Shown here: in pieces, positions 1 through 6,949 of the stretch | Position numbering within the stretch: position 1 is the first letter of the stretch | Layout of the letters: each line of letters starts with the position of its first letter | NCBI GenBank assembly: GCA_017614275.1 | Contig: JAGACE010000184.1 | Location: 1-11,787, forward strand | Reading direction: 5' to 3' | DNA: 11,787 bases | DNA from: Clostridia bacterium | GTDB taxonomy: Bacteria > Bacillota > Clostridia > Oscillospirales > Acutalibacteraceae | Made by a program: the position numbers and the translations under genes | Notes under the pieces: generated by a model | Database searches by the model: none | What the model saw: the letters and a program-made list of their open reading frames with translations, nothing else | What the model was told of the DNA's origin: nothing

Positions 1-30
1 ACAAAAAAAGAGACAGGACGATGTCCTGTC
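1..30 (-). terminator. Rho-independent terminator, minus strand
   Basis: Bases 12-19 and 23-30 form a perfect 8-bp stem with a 3-base loop. Read on the minus strand the stem is followed by TCTTTTTTT (bases 2-11), the classic intrinsic terminator layout. It would end minus-strand transcription coming through the tRNA-tail-like sequence at 40-62, directly upstream on that strand. Confidence 0.75.
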
Positions 31-39
31 ACTTTGATT

Positions 40-177
40 TGGCGCGCCCGGAGGGACTCGACGCGTTTTGCTTCGCAAACCGCACCGAGCTGCTGCCGCA
101 GCTCCACTCACTAAAAACAGTCCACAGGACTGTTTTCTTCACGCTCGTGCCCAGGGGTTCGATCCCTACGACGGGGC
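40..177. repeat. Hairpin-rich element bracketed by outward-facing tRNA-3'-end-like sequences
   Basis: No credible protein is encoded here. On the minus strand, bases 62 to 40 read like the T-loop, acceptor strand and CCA of a tRNA (TCGAGTCCC, then GCGCGCCA), but no matching 5' acceptor half or T-stem partner lies beside it. On the plus strand, bases 153-177 hold a T-arm-like piece (AGGG, loop GTTCGAT, CCCT) and a G-rich tail. Between them are three hairpins: 67-71/75-79, 87-93/98-104 and 114-123/127-136 (10 bp, 3-base loop). Short plus-strand reading frames run through it, but they are probably artefacts of the repeat and of sequence antisense to tRNA. It may be a tRNA-associated repeat or a remnant left at an attachment site; which one is inference. 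Confidence 0.5.
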
Positions 178-213
178 AGACAAAAGAGCCCTCCGGAGAG
201 GGCTCTTTTGTCT
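178..213. terminator. Long palindromic bidirectional terminator after tRNA-Arg
   Basis: A perfect 16-bp inverted repeat (178-193 with 198-213) has a 4-base loop, GC-rich inner pairs and AAAA/TTTT outer pairs, so it offers a U-rich 3' side on both strands. It begins at the CCA end of tRNA-Arg on the minus strand. It most likely ends the tRNA transcript and blocks plus-strand transcription from the element on the left. Confidence 0.75.
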
Positions 214-287
214 GGCACCCCCTGTAGGAATCGAACCTACAACGGCCCCTTAGGAGGGGGCTGTTATATCCATTTAACTAAGGAGGC
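213..287 (-). tRNA. tRNA-Arg (anticodon CCU)
   Basis: The minus strand folds as a complete 75-base tRNA including an encoded CCA (213-215). The acceptor stem pairs GCCTCCT (281-287) with AGGGGGT and includes G-U pairs at 1:72 and 4:69. The anticodon stem GCCCC/GGGGC flanks the 7-base loop CTCCTAA, which gives anticodon CCT (plus-strand 252-254) and so reads the arginine codon AGG. The T-arm GTAGG-TTCGATT-CCTAC is canonical. It lies 32 bases downstream of the rsmA stop codon and has its own likely promoter at 319-348. Confidence 0.95.
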
Positions 288-293
288 GTATCT

Positions 294-311
294 GTGCCCG
301 GCGTCGGGCAC
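294..311 (-). other. Leader hairpin between rsmA and tRNA-Arg
   Basis: A 7-bp stem (294-300 with 305-311) and a 4-base loop sit just before the tRNA 5' end. No U-tract follows on the minus strand, so it is a poor intrinsic terminator for rsmA. If transcription starts near base 312 from the 319-348 promoter, it would be the 5' leader that RNase P removes from pre-tRNA-Arg. Confidence 0.5.
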
Positions 312-318
312 GGGCAGG

Positions 319-348
319 ATTATACCACTTTGTAAGCTGTTTTGTAAA
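319..348 (-). promoter_or_regulatory. Probable sigma-A promoter for tRNA-Arg, overlapping the rsmA stop
   Basis: On the minus strand TTTACA (343-348) is followed after 18 bases by a perfect TATAAT (319-324). TGG precedes the -10, giving an extended -10. The rsmA stop codon TAA (320-322) lies inside the -10 box, so the promoter is built into the end of rsmA. Predicted initiation is near base 312, about 25 bases before the tRNA. Confidence 0.65.
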
Positions 349-1189
349 CCGCGATCAGCTGGTCCATGGTGAGCTGTTCGATGCGGGCGGTGCGGGGGAT
401 GTCGAGGGAGTCGAGCAGGTCCCCGAGGTCCGCCTTGCTCATGCCGAGGGCTGCGGAAAACGAGTTCATGATCGTCTTCCTGCGCTGGCTGAAGCCGGCC
501 TGGACCATACGGAAAAAGCCGGCGGCGTCAAAGCTGTCGCCCCTGCGTTCCCGCAGGGTGAGACGGATGACCTCGCTGTCCACCTTCGGCGCGGGCAGGA
601 AGGAACCCTTCGAGACAAAGAACAGCTGTTCCGCCTCCGCGTAGTACTGCACCGCCACCGTCACGGCGCCCGCGGCGCGGGTGCCCACCTCGGCGCACAG
701 ACGGTCCGCCGCTTCCCTTTGCACCATGACGGTGACGGATTCCAGCGGCAGGTCCTCCGACAGCAGTTTCATGAGGACCGGGGACGTGATGTAGTAGGGC
801 AGGTTCGCGCAGAGGACCAGAGGCATGAGCGTGCCGTCCGGCCGCGTGAACTCGTCGGCGATGAGCTTGTGCAGGTCCGTCTCCAGGATGTCTCCGGACA
901 CGACCTTCGCGTTCGGGCAGTCGGCCAGTGTCTCCTGAAGGATCGGCAGCAGCCGCTCGTCCAGTTCGACAGACACGACCTTCTCCGCCCGGCGGGCCAG
1001 TTCGACGGTCAGGACGCCGATGCCGGGCCCCACCTCGATGACGCCGTACCCGGGGCCGGGCACGGCCGCCTCCGCCATGCGGGGACAGACCGAGGGGTTG
1101 ATCAGGAAGTTCTGCCCGAGGGCTTTGGAGAACCGAAAGCCGTTCTGCTCCAGCAGGGCTTTGATCTCGGAAGGAGATGACAGGTTCAT
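320..1189 (-). CDS. rsmA: 16S rRNA (adenine(1518)-N6/adenine(1519)-N6)-dimethyltransferase
   Basis: This 289-residue protein is the size of RsmA/KsgA, the enzyme that dimethylates two adjacent adenosines in helix 45 of 16S rRNA late in 30S assembly, using S-adenosylmethionine. The N-terminal signature KALGQNFLINPSV, the SAM-binding EVGPGIGVLT, the acidic VSVELDERLL at the end of strand 2 and the catalytic NLPYYITSPV are all visible. The C-terminal part carries the family motif FSQRRKTIMNSF. The ATG start at 1187-1189 is preceded by AGGAGG with ideal spacing. The stop codon of the upstream glycosyltransferase lies within 10 bases and touches this ribosome binding site, so the two are probably translated from one mRNA. 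No strong terminator follows; transcription may run on through tRNA-Arg. The assignment is secure. Confidence 0.96.
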   Translation of the reverse strand: MNLSSPSEIKALLEQNGFRFSKALGQNFLINPSVCPRMAEAAVPGPGYGVIEVGPGIGVLTVELARRAEKVVSVELDERLLPILQETLADCPNAKVVSGDILETDLHKLIADEFTRPDGTLMPLVLCANLPYYITSPVLMKLLSEDLPLESVTVMVQREAADRLCAEVGTRAAGAVTVAVQYYAEAEQLFFVSKGSFLPAPKVDSEVIRLTLRERRGDSFDAAGFFRMVQAGFSQRRKTIMNSFSAALGMSKADLGDLLDSLDIPRTARIEQLTMDQLIAVYKTAYKVV

Positions 1190-1199
1190 GGCGTCCTCC

Positions 1200-2318
1200 T
1201 TACCCGTCGAGGCGTTTCATGCATTCGGAGACCGCCTGCTTCAGATAGTGCCCGGAACGGAGCTCTGTGGACACCGCTGCGGCGTTTTTGCACATCGCCT
1301 CGTATTCCTTCGGAGAGAGCGCCGCGATGGCGTCTCCGGCCTCCAGGAGGGACGCGACGGCGATGCCGGCGCCCCGGGCCAGGACGAAGCGGGAGATGGC
1401 GGACTTCTCCCACACGACGACCGGGAACCCGCACACGAGGTACAGGGAGGTCTTGTGGGGATCGTTGTATTTGAGATAGGTCCCGTAGTTGCCGGCGCAG
1501 GTGTCGATGGACGTGCCGTCCCAGACCAGCCCGAAGTTGCCGTGCAGCCAGGCCGGCAGCTCGTCCGGCAGGAAGGAGCCGTTGTAGACGGCGTTCTCCG
1601 AGGAGTCCTTGTAGCCGACGCCGTACAGCTGGAAGCGCACGCCCGGCACCCGGCCGATGTCCTTCAGGTAGCCGACCTTGTCGGAGTCCAGGTTGCCGGC
1701 GATGATGAGGTCCGCGCCCGGGGCGTCCAGGTTCGACTCGTCCACGGTCTCCCAGGGGCGATGCACCTGGAAGTCCTCCGGCATCCGGTAGTCGAAGATC
1801 TCCAGGGAGACCAGCCGCTCGCGCGGGATGCCCTCCCCGACCAGATAGTCGATCATGATGTCGTTGTGGGCGATGATCAGGTCCGCGGCCTTCAGCAGCG
1901 AAGACTCGTCCAGCCGCTGGCGGACCCGGGTCTTGAAGGGGACGTCGTCCGCCTCCACGAAGCGCAGTTTCTCCAGGTCGTGGATGAGCAGGATGACGCG
2001 CACGCCGCGCTGCCGCAGCTCCCGCACCAGCTTCCCGAGGAAGATGCAGTGGGAGATGGCGGGGACCTGGACGACCAGTGTATCGCCCCGCTTCAGGTGC
2101 GCCAGTTCCTTCTTCCAGATGCGGTAGGTGTTCCGGTGCTCGTTCAGGGAGGCGGCGATGGACGCATTGTCCCCCTGGAACGCGATGGCGATCTTCACTT
2201 CCCGCATCCCGAGTTCCCGCAGCGTGGCCTCCACGTCCGCCCGCGCCTTGTTCGTGGCGTTCTTCAGGTGGGCGTCTTCCGGCTTGCGCTCGGTGATGTA
2301 ATAACAGTTCTCGTACAT
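1200..2318 (-). CDS. WbbI/Gtf3-type sugar transferase (galactofuranosyl- or glucosyltransferase-like)
   Basis: This cytosolic 372-residue protein resembles, from memory of the family, E. coli WbbI (beta-1,6-galactofuranosyltransferase) and streptococcal Gtf3. Shared landmarks in order are LLIHDLEKLR, LIIAHNDIM, LEIFDY, the nucleotide-site-like IIAGNLDSDK, FGLVWDG and the strongest signature, YLKYNDPHKTSLYL (Pro287, His288 and Lys289 within it). Such enzymes add a sugar from a nucleotide donor to a lipid-linked or protein-linked glycan at the inner membrane face. Donor and acceptor here cannot be read from sequence. The ATG at 2316-2318 is chosen because AAGGGA lies about 10 bases upstream; an in-frame TTG at 2337-2339 would add seven residues but has a weaker site. 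The gene is tightly coupled to rsmA, with no other glycan genes nearby. No good promoter is visible: only an isolated TATGAT-like -10 at 2348-2353. Confidence 0.82.
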   Translation of the reverse strand: MYENCYYITERKPEDAHLKNATNKARADVEATLRELGMREVKIAIAFQGDNASIAASLNEHRNTYRIWKKELAHLKRGDTLVVQVPAISHCIFLGKLVRELRQRGVRVILLIHDLEKLRFVEADDVPFKTRVRQRLDESSLLKAADLIIAHNDIMIDYLVGEGIPRERLVSLEIFDYRMPEDFQVHRPWETVDESNLDAPGADLIIAGNLDSDKVGYLKDIGRVPGVRFQLYGVGYKDSSENAVYNGSFLPDELPAWLHGNFGLVWDGTSIDTCAGNYGTYLKYNDPHKTSLYLVCGFPVVVWEKSAISRFVLARGAGIAVASLLEAGDAIAALSPKEYEAMCKNAAAVSTELRSGHYLKQAVSECMKRLDG

Positions 2319-2360
2319 GGTCGTTCGGTCCCTTTCCAAAGTTCCCTATCATATTAACAT

Positions 2361-2394
2361 AAAAATAACTCCCCTGCACGGAACCGCGCAGGGG
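2361..2394 (-). terminator. Intrinsic terminator of the membrane-protein gene
   Basis: CCCCTGC (2371-2377) pairs with GCAGGGG (2388-2394), and an inner CGG/CCG stem gives a nearly continuous hairpin. On the minus strand it is followed by AGTTATTTTT. It ends the unit starting at the 3458-3487 promoter and separates it from the glycosyltransferase-rsmA unit. Confidence 0.75.
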
Positions 2395-2460
2395 AAATTA
2401 TTTTGAACGATTTGAATTCTGCTCGAAATAGATTTAGATCGTAATGCTAAATTTCACAGA

Positions 2461-3345
2461 TTATTTGCAAGCACCAGCAAAACCGGCAAGGGCATTGCCA
2501 AGAGCGCTCGCAGCGTTGGTGGAACCGGAAACAAGGTTGCCCGCTGCTTCGCCGGCAGCATTGGCATCCGTGCCTGCAAGGCCGTTGTTCAGGCCGCTGA
2601 GAAGATCAGCGGAGGTGTTGGCCGCAGTACCGGCAGCTTTCGCGACGGCATTGACGTTGCTATCGGTAAGAGTAGCATCGGCAACGGTGGAAGCCGCGTC
2701 AGCAAGTTTGGCAGCAGAGTGGATCGCATCTGCCGTCATGTTGGAAACGACGTTCATGTCGATACCCATACCGGACATCATATCGTTGATGACGGAACCT
2801 ACGCCGCCGTTGTTGATGTCGGTAAGGAGGCCGTTCATGGTGTCGCCCAGAGGCGCCATGCCGTGAACGATGCCGGCCAGGTCGACGATCATACCGGTGG
2901 AAGCACCGAGGATGGTGTTAAGATAACCCATCAGGTTGCTCAGGTCAAGATCGCCAAGACTGCTCATGACACCGAGAAGCATTTCCATCATTCTGGTCAG
3001 CTGTTCGGTAAGAACAGGCAGATAGGTGGTGGTCTCAGTCAGAGCGCCGAACATGGTGTTCAGTCCGCCGAAGAGGTTCTTCAGGAACGGAACGAGTGTG
3101 TCGAGAATCGGATCCTGGTACTTCAGGAGTGCCCACAGAAGGAAGCCGCCGATGATCAGCATACCGCCCGCAAGGACGAGAGCGATGATGGCGAGGATCA
3201 ATCTGATGTTGGATCTGCTTCTCAGCTTCTCTTGATAATCCAAGGACTTGGTCAGCCGCTGCGCCTCCAGCGTGTTGGACACCCGCATGAGCGCTTCGCC
3301 GATCATTGATTCCTCGGAGGAAATGGTGCGTCTCCTATCGTCCAT
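2461..3345 (-). CDS. Unrecognised single-pass membrane protein with Ala/Asn/Gly-rich tail
   Basis: I do not recognise this 294-residue protein. Residues 1-46 are charged and basic and lack a cleavable signal pattern. Residues 47-74 form one strong transmembrane segment (LILAIIALVLAGGMLIIGG at its core). Residues 75-185 are Leu/Met/Gly-rich, with amphipathic segments that could lie on the membrane or oligomerise. Residues 200-294 are low complexity, dominated by Ala, Asn, Gly, Ser and Thr, and end GFAGACK. The positive N-terminus suggests an N-in topology with the long C-terminal part outside. The ATG follows GGGAG at about six bases. The gene has its own extended -10 promoter, a leader of about 100 bases and a terminator. 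Its codons favour GCT, GGT, CTT and GTT more than the GC-biased neighbours, which may mean high expression or a different origin. Function unknown. Confidence 0.8.
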   Translation of the reverse strand: MDDRRRTISSEESMIGEALMRVSNTLEAQRLTKSLDYQEKLRSRSNIRLILAIIALVLAGGMLIIGGFLLWALLKYQDPILDTLVPFLKNLFGGLNTMFGALTETTTYLPVLTEQLTRMMEMLLGVMSSLGDLDLSNLMGYLNTILGASTGMIVDLAGIVHGMAPLGDTMNGLLTDINNGGVGSVINDMMSGMGIDMNVVSNMTADAIHSAAKLADAASTVADATLTDSNVNAVAKAAGTAANTSADLLSGLNNGLAGTDANAAGEAAGNLVSGSTNAASALGNALAGFAGACK

Positions 3346-3403
3346 TTCTCTCCCTCACTTTCACTAAAAGATTTTGAGCAGAAATATTTCATCCACTGTA
3401 GAA

Positions 3404-3446
3404 AGAAATTGCGATGATTCCGTTAGAAGAAGACGGAACAATTTCT
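3404..3446 (-). other. Structured 5' leader of the membrane-protein gene
   Basis: AGAAATTG (3404-3411) pairs with CAATTTCT (3439-3446), and TTCCGT (3418-3423) pairs with ACGGAA (3433-3438). This makes a 14-bp hairpin with a one-sided 6-base bulge (3412-3417) and a 9-base loop. It lies about 60 bases upstream of the start codon, within the transcript predicted from the 3458-3487 promoter. It matches no riboswitch class I know. Confidence 0.5.
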
Positions 3447-3457
3447 AATCGTTACAC

Positions 3458-3487
3458 ATTATAACACAATAAAAGAAACTTACGCAA
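3458..3487 (-). promoter_or_regulatory. Promoter of the membrane-protein gene (extended -10)
   Basis: On the minus strand TTGCGT (3482-3487) is followed after 18 bases by a perfect TATAAT (3458-3463) preceded by TGT, an extended -10. Initiation near 3451 gives a leader of about 105 bases. It diverges from the glgB promoters, with the GC-rich hairpin at 3528-3550 between them. Confidence 0.7.
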
Positions 3488-3527
3488 TACTTTTTGACCA
3501 TTTTCACACCTGTCCACCGGGGGTCCG

Positions 3528-3556
3528 GCGGGCGCTCCGGAGCCCGCGCCGTTTTT
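3528..3556 (+). terminator. GC-rich hairpin plus T-run between divergent promoters
   Basis: GCGGGC (3528-3533) pairs with GCCCGC (3542-3547); an alternative perfect palindrome spans 3534-3543. GTTTTT follows on the plus strand, so it looks like a plus-strand intrinsic terminator. No plus-strand gene ends here. It may act as an insulator that stops antisense transcription reaching glgB, or it may be a chance GC-rich structure. Confidence 0.4.
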
Positions 3557-3564
3557 GCGCATAA

Positions 3565-3608
3565 TTGACAATAAATGCCTTGAACCCCCTATAAAATTCT
3601 GTTATAGT
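3565..3608 (+). promoter_or_regulatory. Two overlapping candidate promoters of the glg operon
   Basis: Candidate 1 has a perfect TTGACA (3565-3570) but a 19-base spacer to TATAAA (3590-3595). Candidate 2 has TTGAAC (3580-3585), a 17-base spacer, and TATAGT (3603-3608) preceded by TGT as an extended -10. Either gives a leader of roughly 80-100 bases before the glgB ATG. Their overlap would allow control by a protein bound between them, but no operator is evident. Confidence 0.65.
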
Positions 3609-3697
3609 TAAATAAAGATGTAGGGTTTTTGCGGTCAATTTCCCGGCAAGTGTACGAATTCGCCGCAAAGGCCAAACTTTTTCTGTGGGAGGCGCCT

Positions 3698-5689
3698 ATG
3701 GACCATCTGCACTTTGACCTGGACCTGCCGGTCTACCTGTTCCATCAGGGCAACAATTCCAAAGCCTATGAATTCATGGGTTCCCATAAAGTGCCCGGCA
3801 CCGACCGGGTCGTCTTTCGCGTCTGGGCGCCCCACGCCCTCGCCGTCAACGTGGTCGGGGATTTCAACGACTGGGACCCCTATAACCTTCCTATGGAGAA
3901 GATCTCGGACGGGCTCTGGGAGGCGGTCGCCCCGGAGGGCGCCGTCGGGGAGTACGCCGTCTACAAATACGCGGTAGAGGCGCGGGACGGCCGCACCATC
4001 ATGAAGGCCGACCCCTACGGCTACCACATGGAGACCCGCCCGGGCACGGCCACGAAATTCTACGACATCGACCACTGCTACGAGTGGGGCGATGAAACCT
4101 GGCTCGCCGAGCGGGGCAAAAAGCCCATCTACGACCGGCCCGTCAACATCTACGAGGTCCACGCCGGTTCCTGGAAGCACTTCGAGGACGGCAACACCCT
4201 CTCCTACCGCCATCTGGCGGACGAGCTGGTCCCCTATGTCGCCGACATGGGCTACACCCACATCGAGTTCATGCCCCTGTCCGAATACCCCTTCGACGGC
4301 TCCTGGGGCTATCAGGTCGGAGGATACTATGCCGCCACGTCCCGGTACGGGACCCCGGCGGACCTCATGTATCTCATCGACAAATGCCATCAGAACGGCA
4401 TCGGCGTCATCCTGGACTGGGTGCCCGCCCACTTTCCCCGGGACGCCTACGGGCTCTTTGAGTTCGACGGAGAGCCCTGCTACGAGTACGCCGATCCCCG
4501 CAAGGGCGAGCACAAGACCTGGGGCACCAAGGTCTTCGACTTCGGCAAGACGGAAGTCCAGAGCTTCCTCGTCTCCAACGCCCACTTCTGGTTCGAGAAA
4601 TACCACATCGACGGCATCCGCGTGGACGCGGTCGCCTCCATGCTGTACCTCAACTACGACCGGAAGGACGGCGAGTGGATCCCGAACGAGAGCGGCGGCG
4701 TGGAGAACCTGGAAGCCGTCGCGTTCCTGCAGAAGCTCAACGAGTCCATCTTCGCGGAACATCCCGACGTCATGATGATCGCCGAGGAATCCACGGCCTG
4801 GCCGAACGTCTCCAAGCCCACCTCCATCGGCGGCCTCGGCTTCAACTTCAAGTGGAACATGGGCTGGATGAACGACGTCATCCGCTACTTCAACCTGGAC
4901 GGTCTCAGCCGGAAATACAACCACGACTGCCTGACCTTCTCCTTCTTCTACGCCTTCTCCGAGAACTTCGTCCTGCCCATCTCGCACGACGAAGTGGTCC
5001 ACGGCAAAGGCTCCCTCATCAACAAACATCCCGGCGACCCCTCCGACCCGGAGCAGTACGCCGAGAAATTCGCCGGCGTGCGCTCCATGCTGGCATACAT
5101 GTACTCCCACCCCGGGAAGAAGCTCCTGTTCATGGGCAGCGAGTTCGGCCAGTTCAGCGAATGGAACTACAAGTCGCAGCTGGACTGGAACCTGCTGGAC
5201 TACGACATGCACCGCAAGCTGCAGTCCTATGCCCGCACCCTGAACACCTTCTACAAAGAGCAGCCCGCCTTCTGGGAGGTCGACTACAGCTGGGAAGGCT
5301 TCGAGTGGATCATCCCCGACGACAACGCCAATTCCGTCCTGGCCTACAAGCGGAAGGCGCAGGACGGGGACACCGTCTACGCCCTGCTGAACTTCACGAA
5401 GGTCGACCGGTGGGACTACAAGATGGGCGCGGACGACGGCGTCTACGAAGTCGTCTTCAACTCCGACGACCCCGCCTTCGGAGGCACCGGGTTCTCCACG
5501 GTCGGCAAAGTCGAATCGCTCGACGAACCCATGCACTCCCAGGACGCGTGTCTGTCCCTGAACATCGCCGGCAACTCGGCGCTGTTCCTCAAGAAAGTCG
5601 CGGACAGGGACCGCACCCCGAAATGGAGCCCGGAACGCTCCGGCAGCTTCGCCTATCCGCGGGCGAAAGACAAATCCAGTGAATCATAA
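3698..5689 (+). CDS. glgB: 1,4-alpha-glucan branching enzyme
   Basis: A GH13 branching enzyme of 663 residues that cuts alpha-1,4-glucan chains and rejoins them by alpha-1,6 bonds, setting glycogen branching in the cytosol. A CBM48-type N-terminal domain (FRVWAPHALAVNVVGDFNDW region) comes first, then the catalytic barrel. Active-site regions are visible: DWVPAHF (Asp240, His245), DGIRVDAV with nucleophile Asp310, MIAEEST with acid/base Glu363, and ISHDEVVHGKGS with Asp431. Spacings of 53 and 121 residues match E. coli GlgB as I recall it. It is shorter than the 728-residue E. coli form because the extra N-terminal domain is absent, as in many Firmicutes. The ATG at 3698 follows GGGAGG at five bases; an in-frame TTG at 3629 would add 23 residues and lacks a good site. 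First gene of the operon, 33 bases before glgC. Confidence 0.97.
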   Translation: MDHLHFDLDLPVYLFHQGNNSKAYEFMGSHKVPGTDRVVFRVWAPHALAVNVVGDFNDWDPYNLPMEKISDGLWEAVAPEGAVGEYAVYKYAVEARDGRTIMKADPYGYHMETRPGTATKFYDIDHCYEWGDETWLAERGKKPIYDRPVNIYEVHAGSWKHFEDGNTLSYRHLADELVPYVADMGYTHIEFMPLSEYPFDGSWGYQVGGYYAATSRYGTPADLMYLIDKCHQNGIGVILDWVPAHFPRDAYGLFEFDGEPCYEYADPRKGEHKTWGTKVFDFGKTEVQSFLVSNAHFWFEKYHIDGIRVDAVASMLYLNYDRKDGEWIPNESGGVENLEAVAFLQKLNESIFAEHPDVMMIAEESTAWPNVSKPTSIGGLGFNFKWNMGWMNDVIRYFNLDGLSRKYNHDCLTFSFFYAFSENFVLPISHDEVVHGKGSLINKHPGDPSDPEQYAEKFAGVRSMLAYMYSHPGKKLLFMGSEFGQFSEWNYKSQLDWNLLDYDMHRKLQSYARTLNTFYKEQPAFWEVDYSWEGFEWIIPDDNANSVLAYKRKAQDGDTVYALLNFTKVDRWDYKMGADDGVYEVVFNSDDPAFGGTGFSTVGKVESLDEPMHSQDACLSLNIAGNSALFLKKVADRDRTPKWSPERSGSFAYPRAKDKSSES

Positions 5690-5722
5690 ACCATGAGACA
5701 ATAAATCAAAGGAGTCCTACTT

Positions 5723-6949
5723 ATGGCACGTAAAAACGAATGCATCGCGATGCTGTTGGCAGGCGGCCAGGGAAGCAGACTCGGCATCTTGACCCACAAG
5801 ATCGCCAAACCTGCCGTCCCCTTCGGCGGAAAGTACCGGATCATCGACTTCCCGCTGTCCAACTGTGTGAATTCCGGCATCTACACGGTCGGCGTCCTCA
5901 CACAGTATCAGCCGCTGGAGCTCAACGACTATGTCGGCAACGGCGAGCCGTGGGATCTGGACCGCTCCGACGGAGGCGTCCACATCCTCTCCCCGTATCA
6001 GCAGATCAAGGGGACCGACTGGTACAAGGGCACCGCGAACGCGATCTACCAGAACATCCACTTCATCGACAAGTATGACCCCGAGTACGTCGTCGTCCTG
6101 TCCGGCGACCACATCTACAAGATGGATTACGCGGACATGCTCGCCTACCACAAGGCCCAGGAAGCGGCCTGCACCATCGCCATGCGCGAGGTCGAGTGGA
6201 AAGAGGCGTCCCGCTTCGGTCTCATGCTGGTCAACGAGGACGGCACCATCTCCGAATTCGAGGAGAAGCCGGAGAACCCGCGCAGCAACAAGGCCTCCAT
6301 GGGCATCTACATCTTCACCTGGTCCAAGCTCAGAGAGTATCTCATCGCGGACGAGGCGGACCCGAACTCCTCCAACGACTTCGGGCACAACGTCATCCCC
6401 GCCATGCATGAGGCCGGCGAGAAGATGGTCGCCTATCAGTTCGACGGCTACTGGAGAGACGTCGGGACCATCGAGAGCCTGTGGGAAGCCAATATGGACA
6501 TCCTGTCCCCGACCTCGGGCATCAACCTGAACGATCCGCACTGGAAGATCTACGCGCGGACGCCCAACGCCGCGCCGCAGTATCTCGCCGACACGGCGGA
6601 GATCAAAAACTCCATGGTCACCGAGGGCTGCTCCATCGAGGGCACGGCGGACTTCTCCGTCCTGTTCCCGAACGCCACCCTGGAGGAGGGCGCGAACGTC
6701 AAGTACTCCATCATCATGCCGGGCGCCGTCATCAAGAAGGGCGCGGACGTCCAGTACGCCATCGTCGCCGAGAACGCGGTCATCGGGGAGAACGCCAAGG
6801 TCGGCGCCGGCCCCGATGTCACCGACCCCGACGACTGGGGCGTCGCGGTCATCGGCGAGAACATCACCATCGGCAAGGGCGCGGTCGTCCCGGCCAATGT
6901 CATGGTCAACGAAACCGTAGAGGAGGGCACGACATATGAGAGCAAATAA
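5723..6949 (+). CDS. glgC: Glucose-1-phosphate adenylyltransferase, catalytic subunit
   Basis: This 408-residue enzyme makes ADP-glucose and pyrophosphate from ATP and glucose-1-phosphate, the committed step of bacterial glycogen synthesis. The nucleotidyltransferase signature AGGQGSRLG (Gly14 to Leu20), [18 protein letters not shown], the metal-binding and catalytic Asp129 in [11 protein letters not shown], and Lys182 in EFEEKPENP (matching the glucose-1-phosphate-binding lysine of E. coli) are intact. After about residue 290 come the hexapeptide repeats of a left-handed beta-helix, seen as repeated I/V-x-x-G/N patterns. AAGGAG precedes the ATG at normal spacing. The last 14 bases overlap glgD, whose ribosome binding site lies inside glgC, so the two are probably translationally coupled. 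Firmicute enzymes of this type work as GlgC/GlgD heteromers, and this pairing fits. Confidence 0.97.
   Translation: MARKNECIAMLLAGGQGSRLGILTHKIAKPAVPFGGKYRIIDFPLSNCVNSGIYTVGVLTQYQPLELNDYVGNGEPWDLDRSDGGVHILSPYQQIKGTDWYKGTANAIYQNIHFIDKYDPEYVVVLSGDHIYKMDYADMLAYHKAQEAACTIAMREVEWKEASRFGLMLVNEDGTISEFEEKPENPRSNKASMGIYIFTWSKLREYLIADEADPNSSNDFGHNVIPAMHEAGEKMVAYQFDGYWRDVGTIESLWEANMDILSPTSGINLNDPHWKIYARTPNAAPQYLADTAEIKNSMVTEGCSIEGTADFSVLFPNATLEEGANVKYSIIMPGAVIKKGADVQYAIVAENAVIGENAKVGAGPDVTDPDDWGVAVIGENITIGKGAVVPANVMVNETVEEGTTYESK

Noticed and set aside
67..136. CRISPR-like repeats
   Set aside because: The three hairpins differ in sequence and spacing; there are no identical direct repeats or spacers.
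21..253. Short plus-strand peptides of 61-68 residues at the left end
   Set aside because: They run through hairpins and sequence antisense to the tRNA-Arg T-arm; endings such as VGIEPTT are typical of antisense-tRNA artefacts.
1020..2357. 445-codon plus-strand open frame opposite the glycosyltransferase and rsmA
   Set aside because: The opposite strand encodes two recognisable proteins with proper ribosome binding sites; this frame has low-complexity Asp/Val/Gln/Arg composition and no start signal.
2341..2360. Promoter for the glycosyltransferase-rsmA unit
   Set aside because: A TATGAT-like -10 exists at 2348-2353, but its -35 position falls in the terminator hairpin and has no match, so it was not listed as a feature.
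3635..5536. 633-codon open frame antisense to glgB
   Set aside because: It mirrors the glgB frame in GC-rich DNA, is Val/Gly/Asp-rich without recognisable motifs, and has no promoter or plausible start site. It is a by-product of G/C third positions.
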